Source: Chloroflexota bacterium (GTDB lineage: Bacteria > Chloroflexota > Limnocylindria > Limnocylindrales > CSP1-4). Taken from it: a stretch of 9,237 bases of DNA. The DNA is taken from NCBI GenBank assembly GCA_021812735.1, contig JAKAMV010000337.1, forward strand, positions 1-9,237. Reading direction: 5' to 3'. The translations under genes and the position numbers were made by a program. Under the pieces are notes generated by a model. That model saw nothing but the letters and a program-made list of their open reading frames with translations. It was not told the origin of the DNA and did not search any database. This document shows, one piece after another, positions 1 through 4,179 of this stretch; within the stretch, counting starts at the first letter, position 1, and each line of letters opens with the position of its first letter.

Positions 1-1
1 C

Positions 2-190
2 GAGCTGGGCCGCGACATCCTGCGCCAGGGTGTCGCCACCGGGAGGCGGCCGGGGCACGTGTACCGGCGCACTGGACGCCCCTGCCCGCGGTGCCGGGCG
101 CCGATTGGCGTCGCGCGCCAGGGGCCGGACCTGCCGAGGCTCACATTCTGGTGCCCCGGCTGCCAGGGGCCCGGGCCAGACGAGGGGTGA
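2..190 (+). CDS. Fpg/Nei-family DNA glycosylase, C-terminal zinc-finger fragment (partial, 5' end outside window)
   Basis: The frame is open from the left edge and ends at TGA 188-190, giving 62 visible residues with no start codon in view. The peptide carries the C-terminal zinc finger of formamidopyrimidine-DNA glycosylase/endonuclease VIII proteins: VYRRTGRPCPRC, then RLTFWCPGCQ. The four zinc ligands are Cys28 and Cys31, then Cys51 and Cys54 of the visible piece. Arg46, five residues before Cys51, matches the conserved zinc-finger arginine of this family (the RATFYC element of Fpg), which contacts DNA at the lesion. The 19 residues between the CxxC pairs exceed the 16 of the E. coli enzyme, suggesting a short loop insertion. 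Family members excise oxidised bases in base-excision repair. Fpg and Nei cannot be told apart from this piece because the N-terminal Pro-Glu catalytic end is missing. Confidence 0.85.
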   Translation, partial: ELGRDILRQGVATGRRPGHVYRRTGRPCPRCRAPIGVARQGPDLPRLTFWCPGCQGPGPDEG

Positions 191-245
191 GCGGACAGGC
201 CTGCCGCCGCCCTCTCGCCACCGCCCGCCGCCGGCCGGTCCTGGT

Positions 246-281
246 GCTTCGGCCGGGTCGGGCGCTTCGGCCGGGCCGGGT
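246..281. repeat. Two-copy 18-bp direct repeat upstream of the sensor kinase
   Basis: An 18-bp unit, GCTTCGGCCGGGTCGGGC, at 246-263 is followed directly by a second copy at 264-281 with two mismatches. It lies in the non-coding gap between the glycosylase fragment and the sensor kinase. No function is evident, and simple slippage in GC-rich DNA would explain it. Confidence 0.55.
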
Positions 282-339
282 GCCGCCGCACTCCCGGCGC
301 GAGGGGTCCGGTCCCGGCGGCGGGGCGCGTGCCGGCGGA

Positions 340-358
340 GCGTATGCTGCCGCCCGTG
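340..358 (+). promoter_or_regulatory. Putative -10 box fused to the kinase start (leaderless arrangement)
   Basis: TATGCT at 343-348 sits 7 nt before GTG 356, inside the context GCGTATGCTGCCGCCCGTG. A -10 box usually lies about 7 nt before the transcription start, so transcription would begin at or next to the GTG and leave no 5' leader. No Shine-Dalgarno is visible. No convincing -35 lies 16-18 bp upstream. The same GCGTAT..T.CC.GCCC pattern precedes the amidotransferase at 7665, which is the main support. Confidence 0.45.
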
Positions 359-1753
359 AACACGCAGCCGCATCCGCTCCGCCTGCGCTGGCTCCCGGTC
401 CTGGTGCCCACCGTGGTGGTGGCCGTGCTCGAGGAGGTCAGCGACACGTTCTGGGACCAGGCGCTGCCGTTCCCGCTGGACAACCTGCTGGTCAGCGGCG
501 CGGTGTTCCTGTTCAGCCTGATCACCGTGTTCTACGCCTTCCGCCACATCGACCGCCTGACCGATGCCATCCGCGCCCGGAATGCGGAGCTGGAGGCGCG
601 AAGCGCGTCGGGCCGGGCGCTCAACCGCGTGTCGGTCTCGATCGCCGCGGAGACCGGCCTCGAGCACGTCCTCCGGGCCGTGGTCGTCTATGCCCGCGAG
701 CTGCTCGAGGCCGATGTGGCGGTGCTGCTCCTGGAGGGGCCCGACGGTCGCCTGGTGCTCCGGGCCTCGGACGGCCTGGCGCCGGACGGGGCTGCGGCGC
801 AACGGCCGGACTGGGCAGATGCCGCCGACACCCCGGACGCGGACGCGATCCTGGCCTTCGTCGACCCCGGCCGGGCGGTGGCGCGGCTCTCGGCGCCGCT
901 CCAGCGAGGCGGCTCGACGATCGGCGTGCTCGCCGTCGGCAGCGCGCAGGTCCGGGGCTTCGACGTCGACGAGGTGGAGACCCTCTCGTCGCTCGCCGGC
1001 CAGGCGGTCCTCGCCATCGAGCACGACCGCCTCGAGATGCGGCTCCGCGAACTGGCGGTGGTGGACGAGCGCGAGCGCATCGCCCGCGAGCTCCACGATG
1101 GCATCGCCCAGGTGCTGGGCTACGTGAACACCAAGAGCCAGGCCGTGGACGGGTATCTCGAGGCGGGCCGGATCGAGGATGCGCGGGTCCAGCTGGCGGA
1201 GCTGGGGTCGGCGGCGCGGGCGGTCTACGTGGACATCCGGGAGTCGATCATCGGGTTGCGCGGGCCGATCGAGCCCGGACAGGGCCTGGGCGCGGCGCTC
1301 GCGGCGCACGCGCGGCGGGCGGCCGAGGCGTCGCGCTTCGGGCTGGAGCTCGCGATCGACCCGGCCACCGAGGCACTGCGCCTGGACGCCGACGCGGAGG
1401 CGAACCTCTACCGCATCGCCCAGGAGGCGCTGACCAACGTGCGCAAGCACGCGGGGGCCGGTCGAGTGCGGCTGGCGACGCGGCTGGACGGCGGGCTGCT
1501 GACCGTGTCGGTCGCCGACGACGGGCGCGGCCTGCCGGCGAGCGGCACCTACGACAAGCCCGGCTATGGGCTGCGGGCGATGCGCGAGCGCGCGGCGCGG
1601 ATCGGCGCCACGTTCCAGCTCATGAACCAGGTGGGCGGCGGCGTGCTCGTCCGGGTCGTGCTCCCGCTGGCGGGCCACGAGCCGGAGGCGTCCGCCTCGG
1701 CGCAGGCCAACCCGTCGGCCGGCGCGACCTCGGCCTCGACCGGCGTGGGCTGA
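356..1753 (+). CDS. GAF-domain sensor histidine kinase, NarL/LiaS type (HisKA_3 + HATPase_c)
   Basis: This is a membrane sensor kinase that would autophosphorylate on His and pass phosphate to the adjacent regulator. Numbered from GTG 356 (465 aa), two hydrophobic helices at about 12-27 and 42-62 flank a short external loop. A charged helical linker follows, then a GAF-like domain at about 93-223. The HisKA_3 dimerisation helix carries ERERIARELHDGIAQ with phospho-acceptor His247. The ATPase domain shows the N-box QEALTNVRKH (Glu357, Asn361), the G1 motif VADDGRG (Asp388) and the G2 motif GYGLRAM. The tail is rich in Ala, Ser and Gly. In-frame alternative starts are GTG 329 and ATG 344. I prefer 356 because the likely -10 box (343-348) overlaps ATG 344. 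The regulator starts 3 nt after the stop, so the two are co-transcribed. The external loop is too short to be a classic ligand pocket, so sensing may be intramembrane or through GAF. The stimulus is unknown. Confidence 0.9.
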   Translation: MNTQPHPLRLRWLPVLVPTVVVAVLEEVSDTFWDQALPFPLDNLLVSGAVFLFSLITVFYAFRHIDRLTDAIRARNAELEARSASGRALNRVSVSIAAETGLEHVLRAVVVYARELLEADVAVLLLEGPDGRLVLRASDGLAPDGAAAQRPDWADAADTPDADAILAFVDPGRAVARLSAPLQRGGSTIGVLAVGSAQVRGFDVDEVETLSSLAGQAVLAIEHDRLEMRLRELAVVDERERIARELHDGIAQVLGYVNTKSQAVDGYLEAGRIEDARVQLAELGSAARAVYVDIRESIIGLRGPIEPGQGLGAALAAHARRAAEASRFGLELAIDPATEALRLDADAEANLYRIAQEALTNVRKHAGAGRVRLATRLDGGLLTVSVADDGRGLPASGTYDKPGYGLRAMRERAARIGATFQLMNQVGGGVLVRVVLPLAGHEPEASASAQANPSAGATSASTGVG

Positions 1754-1756
1754 GCG

Positions 1757-2401
1757 GTGCGGATCCTGCTCGCCGACGACCACGCGCTGTTCCGGGACGG
1801 CGTCGCCTCGCTGCTTGGCGCATGGGGCCACGCCGTGGTCGGGCAGGAGGCTGACGGCGCCGCCGCCGTGGCCTCGGCGCTCCGGCTGCGGCCCGACCTG
1901 GTGCTCATGGACATCGCCATGCCCGGCGGCGGCGGTCTGGCTGCGACCCGACGGCTGGCCGCAGAGGCGCCCGAGATCGCGATCGTGATGCTCACCGCGT
2001 CGGAGGGCGTCGACGACCTGTTCGCCGCCATCAAGGCCGGAGCCCGCGGCTACCTGCTCAAGAACCTCGAGTCGGGCGAGCTGCGCGGCATGCTCGACGC
2101 CGTCGAGCGCGGCGAGGCGGCGATCACCCCGGCCATCGCGGCGCGCATCCTGGCCGAGCTGGCGCGGCCGGCCTCGGCGCCCGCGAGGGACCCCGATCCC
2201 GACCACCTCACCGAGCGCGAGCTCGACGTGCTCCGCCTGGTGGTCCGCGGCCTGCGCAACAAGGAGATCGCGGCCGGGCTCGGGATCAGCGAGAACACCG
2301 CCAAGTTCCACCTGCGCAACATCCTCGACAAGCTGCACGCCCAGAACCGGGCCGAGGTGGTGGCGCGGGCGATGCGCGAGGGCCTCGTCGAGGACGCCTG
2401 A
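1757..2401 (+). CDS. LuxR/NarL-type response regulator
   Basis: This 214-residue regulator is the partner of the preceding kinase. The receiver domain (about 1-118) has the acidic pair Asp7-Asp8, phospho-acceptor Asp52 in LVLMDIAMPGGGG, the switch residue Thr80 and Lys102 in GYLLKN. A short linker leads to a LuxR-type helix-turn-helix at about 151-208: LTERELDVLRLVVRG, then NKEIAAGLGISENTAKFHL. Length and order are those of a complete NarL/LiaR-family protein. GTG 1757 is the only start that keeps the canonical first strand (MRILLADDH). It lies 3 nt after the kinase stop with no clear Shine-Dalgarno, so translation probably depends on termination-reinitiation. The target genes cannot be deduced; no obvious dyad repeated near several promoters was seen. 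Confidence 0.94.
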   Translation: MRILLADDHALFRDGVASLLGAWGHAVVGQEADGAAAVASALRLRPDLVLMDIAMPGGGGLAATRRLAAEAPEIAIVMLTASEGVDDLFAAIKAGARGYLLKNLESGELRGMLDAVERGEAAITPAIAARILAELARPASAPARDPDPDHLTERELDVLRLVVRGLRNKEIAAGLGISENTAKFHLRNILDKLHAQNRAEVVARAMREGLVEDA

Positions 2402-2402
2402 G

Positions 2403-2447
2403 GGGCGCCCTCCCGTCGGCCGCGGAGCACGGCTGCCCGTTCGGGAG
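2403..2447. terminator. Possible shared terminator between convergent genes
   Basis: The 49-bp gap between the response regulator and the convergent fur-like gene contains an 8-bp palindrome, GGGCGCCC (2403-2410), and a CTCCCG/CGGGAG stem (2410-2415 with 2442-2447) around a 26-nt GC-rich loop. There is no T-tract on either strand, so intrinsic termination is uncertain. Confidence 0.25.
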
Positions 2448-2450
2448 CCC

Positions 2451-2921
2451 TCAGCGTGCGGGCGGCCCCGCCTCGAGGTCGGTGCACGCCTGGCACGTCC
2501 CGTAGAAGTCGAGCTCGTGCGAGGCGACGCGGAAGCCTGCCGGCGCCTGCCAGGCCGCCGCCGCGCACCCGTCCACCCGCACCACCCGCCCGCACCGCGT
2601 GCAGATCGCGTGGTCGTGGTGGTCGCCGCCGCAGTACGCGTAGCCCACCGCCCCGGACGCCAGGACGGCCCGCTTGACGTGGCCGGCGGCGCCCAGCCGC
2701 TCGAGCGTCCGGTAGACCGTCGCGAGGCTGGTGGACGGCGCGGCGGCCCGCGCCCCGGCCAGGACCTGCTCGGGCGTCTGGAGCCGGTCGGCCGCGGCCA
2801 GCGCAGCGACGATGGCCTGCCGCGGGCCGGTCGCCGCGCCCCCGAGGGCGTCGAGGGCCGACGTGACTCGGTCGTCCGCGCCGGCGCGCCCGCCAGCCGG
2901 GCGGCGGCCCTTCGTCGTCAT
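2451..2921 (-). CDS. Fur-family metal-responsive transcriptional repressor
   Basis: This 156-residue protein is a ferric-uptake-regulator superfamily member. The N-terminal winged helix (about 25-90) contains the family signature LATVYRTLERLGAAGHVKR. The dimerisation/metal domain has the His-rich segment GGDHHDHAICTRCG (His101, His102, His104, Cys107, Cys110) and ends with HELDFYGTCQAC (His135, Cys143, Cys146). The two CxxC pairs are the structural zinc site. The His/Asp residues fit the regulatory metal site. Its ATG overlaps the transporter stop as ATGA (2918-2921), and no Shine-Dalgarno precedes it, so translation is probably coupled to the transporter. Whether it senses Fe, Zn, Ni, Mn or peroxide cannot be decided from sequence. 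Pairing with a NicO-like permease favours Ni/Co or Zn. The frame stays open upstream of the ATG, but that extension only reads the transporter gene out of frame. Confidence 0.93.
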   Translation of the reverse strand: MTTKGRRPAGGRAGADDRVTSALDALGGAATGPRQAIVAALAAADRLQTPEQVLAGARAAAPSTSLATVYRTLERLGAAGHVKRAVLASGAVGYAYCGGDHHDHAICTRCGRVVRVDGCAAAAWQAPAGFRVASHELDFYGTCQACTDLEAGPPAR

Positions 2922-3850
2922 CGGACGTCTGCCGGGACCGGGGCGAGCGTCCGGACGCGCCGGACGGCCCGGACGAAGCTGCCCGCGGCGATGACGGCCA
3001 CGATCACCGCGACCAGGACCAGGCCCGCGTTGACGCGGTCGAGGTTGGGGATGCCGATCCCAGTTGGCAGGCCGGCGTCGAACGCGTCGGCAACGCGCGG
3101 CAGCAGCAGGGAGACCAGGCCCCACGCCGCGAACAGGAGGCCGCCGTAGAGGAGCGTGTTGCCGGCCACCGCGCGCGAGACGTAGTTCATGGCTGCGGCG
3201 CCCAGGTGGCGCGACCGCATCCACGCGCCCAGCGCGGCCCCGGCGAGCGCCTGGACGAGCATCGTCCCCACGCCGAACAGGAGCCCGGGCAGGAAGGCGA
3301 GCGCGGCGCTGGGCATGGCCGGGGCGAGGACCGTGTAGATGATCACCGCGAAGGCACCCGTGCCCCAGCCCGCGATGAAGCCGTGGACCAGCGTCATGCG
3401 CACCGGGATCGGCCGGTCCTCGGCCGAGGGCATGCCGTCGGTCCCGTCGTCCTGGCCCACCCGGACGACGCGGTGGAGAAGGCGCTCCAGCCACTCGGTC
3501 AGGTGCAGCTCGCGTCCGAGTCGCAGGATGTACAGCCCCGACGCGGCCATCACGACCCCGACCAGCAGGTCGATCCATGCGTTGAGGGCGCCGCTGGCGA
3601 GGACCGGCGCCAGGGCGAGGAAGGCCAGCTCAGAGGCGATCGCGCGCTGCGCCGCGAACGCGGCCGAGAACAGGAGGCCCGCCTTCATGCCCTGCCTCCC
3701 CGACGCGGCACCGATGGCATAGCTGACGGTGATCGGCCAGGTGTGCTCGTCGGGCGTGATCCCGTGGAGGACGCCGAGCAGGAACGAGACGGCGAGGATG
3801 CCGAGGATTCCGGAGCCCGCCCCGGCGGTGAGGGAGGTGGTGATGAGCAT
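2918..3850 (-). CDS. NicO/NiCoT-like metal transporter (putative Ni/Co permease)
   Basis: This is a 310-residue polytopic membrane protein with about seven hydrophobic segments (near 13-30, 56-82, 90-110, 153-178, 183-212, 226-250 and 275-294). The first helix ends in HGITPDEHTWPITVSYAIG. His29, Asp34 and His36 resemble the HX4DH metal-selectivity motif of NiCoT/NicO nickel-cobalt transporters, with one extra residue between Asp and the second His. A second conserved-looking turn is LVHGFIAGWGTG (His156). The central cytoplasmic-type loop (about 112-150) is charged and contains a DDGTDG stretch. The gene is first in an operon with the Fur-type regulator, is preceded by a consensus-like promoter and palindromic operator, and is therefore probably metal-controlled. 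Direction (uptake or efflux) and metal are not decidable here. A TauE/UreH-like exporter is an alternative family assignment. Confidence 0.72.
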   Translation of the reverse strand: MLITTSLTAGAGSGILGILAVSFLLGVLHGITPDEHTWPITVSYAIGAASGRQGMKAGLLFSAAFAAQRAIASELAFLALAPVLASGALNAWIDLLVGVVMAASGLYILRLGRELHLTEWLERLLHRVVRVGQDDGTDGMPSAEDRPIPVRMTLVHGFIAGWGTGAFAVIIYTVLAPAMPSAALAFLPGLLFGVGTMLVQALAGAALGAWMRSRHLGAAAMNYVSRAVAGNTLLYGGLLFAAWGLVSLLLPRVADAFDAGLPTGIGIPNLDRVNAGLVLVAVIVAVIAAGSFVRAVRRVRTLAPVPADVR

Positions 3851-3873
3851 CGCGGGTGAGAGGTCCTAAGTGA

Positions 3874-3888
3874 GAATGAGTCGCATTC
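3874..3888. promoter_or_regulatory. Fur-box-like 7-1-7 operator
   Basis: GAATGAG-T-CGCATTC is a 7-1-7 inverted repeat with six of seven arm positions paired, the geometry typical of Fur-family binding sites. It lies just downstream of the predicted transcription start of the transporter-fur operon and 23 nt before the transporter ATG. Repressor bound there would block initiation or early elongation. That the neighbouring Fur protein binds here is inference. Confidence 0.55.
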
Positions 3889-3897
3889 GCTGGCGCA

Positions 3898-3926
3898 AGT
3901 ATCGTCGGGTCGGACGACGATGTCAA
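3898..3926 (-). promoter_or_regulatory. Sigma-70-type promoter for the transporter-fur operon
   Basis: Read on the - strand, a perfect TTGACA (3926 to 3921) is followed by exactly 17 nt and then GATACT (3903 to 3898), one base off TATACT. The predicted start is near 3891, giving a leader of about 40 nt. A match this good is striking in such GC-rich DNA. The palindromic operator starts only a few bases downstream. Confidence 0.7.
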
Positions 3927-3931
3927 ACGGC

Positions 3932-3986
3932 GTCCGGCCGGGTGTCGAGCGTCCGGCCGGGTGTCGAGCGTCCGGCCGGGGTGTCG
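3932..3986. repeat. 19-bp tandem repeat, about 2.9 copies
   Basis: Two identical copies of GTCCGGCCGGGTGTCGAGC at 3932-3950 and 3951-3969 are followed by a third, incomplete copy from 3970 that has one extra G. The array lies upstream of the 4180 operon and just behind the leftward -35 box. It could be a tandem protein-binding site or a slippage product. Confidence 0.85.
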
Positions 3987-3995
3987 GCGCAAGGA

Positions 3996-4018
3996 CCGTC
4001 GCGGCGTGCCCGCGACGG
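3996..4018 (+). other. GC-rich stem-loop in the leader of the 4180 operon
   Basis: CCGTCGCGG (3996-4004) pairs perfectly with CCGCGACGG (4010-4018), giving a 9-bp stem and a 5-nt CGTGC loop. No T-tract follows, so it is not a standard intrinsic terminator. It may be a structured 5' leader element or a protein-binding dyad. Confidence 0.5.
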
Positions 4019-4104
4019 GGTCGCCGCACCGGTCGGGCGGAGCGCCCAGAACCCCGCGCGGCCCGAGCCGAACGGCCCCCCGGGCCCACCCGAAATGACG
4101 GGCA

Positions 4105-4124
4105 GCCCGCCCACTCGGGCGGGC
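4105..4124 (+). other. Perfect 8-bp stem-loop near the 4180 start
   Basis: GCCCGCCC (4105-4112), loop ACTC and GGGCGGGC (4117-4124) form a perfect hairpin 42 nt before the Shine-Dalgarno. There is no run of T after it. It could shape the 5' leader or act in attenuation; that role is inferred. Confidence 0.5.
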
Positions 4125-4166
4125 GTGGTGAGAGCCCCCCGCAGCGTCGACGATCGCCGCAGCCAC

Positions 4167-4173
4167 AAGGAGG
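4167..4173 (+). promoter_or_regulatory. Strong Shine-Dalgarno fixing the 4180 start
   Basis: AAGGAGG lies 6 nt before ATG 4180, an optimal ribosome-binding arrangement that settles the start. It contrasts with the kinase and amidotransferase genes, which show none. Confidence 0.88.
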
Positions 4174-4179
4174 CGGCGT

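Larger units (their letters stand above)
3851..4179. other. 329-bp divergent intergenic region
   Basis: No coding potential is convincing in this stretch between the leftward metal operon and the rightward redox operon. From left to right it contains a Fur-box-like palindrome (3874-3888), a consensus-like leftward promoter (3898-3926), a 19-bp tandem repeat (3932-3986), a 9-bp stem-loop (3996-4018), a perfect 8-bp stem-loop (4105-4124) and the Shine-Dalgarno of the 4180 gene. A rightward -10-like TATCGT at 3900-3905 overlaps the leftward -10, but it has no good -35. The rightward promoter is therefore not located with confidence. Confidence 0.7.

Noticed and set aside
91..1854. A 587-codon + strand frame overlapping the sensor kinase
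   Set aside because: The translation is low-complexity Arg/Gly/Pro. The kinase frame contains all the expected HisKA_3 and ATPase motifs.
2451..3578. A longer Fur-like protein with about 220 extra N-terminal residues
   Set aside because: The extra part is the transporter gene read in the wrong frame. ATG 2921 overlaps the transporter stop and gives a normal 156-aa Fur protein.
3932..3986. CRISPR array
   Set aside because: The units are directly tandem with no unique spacers and only about three copies.
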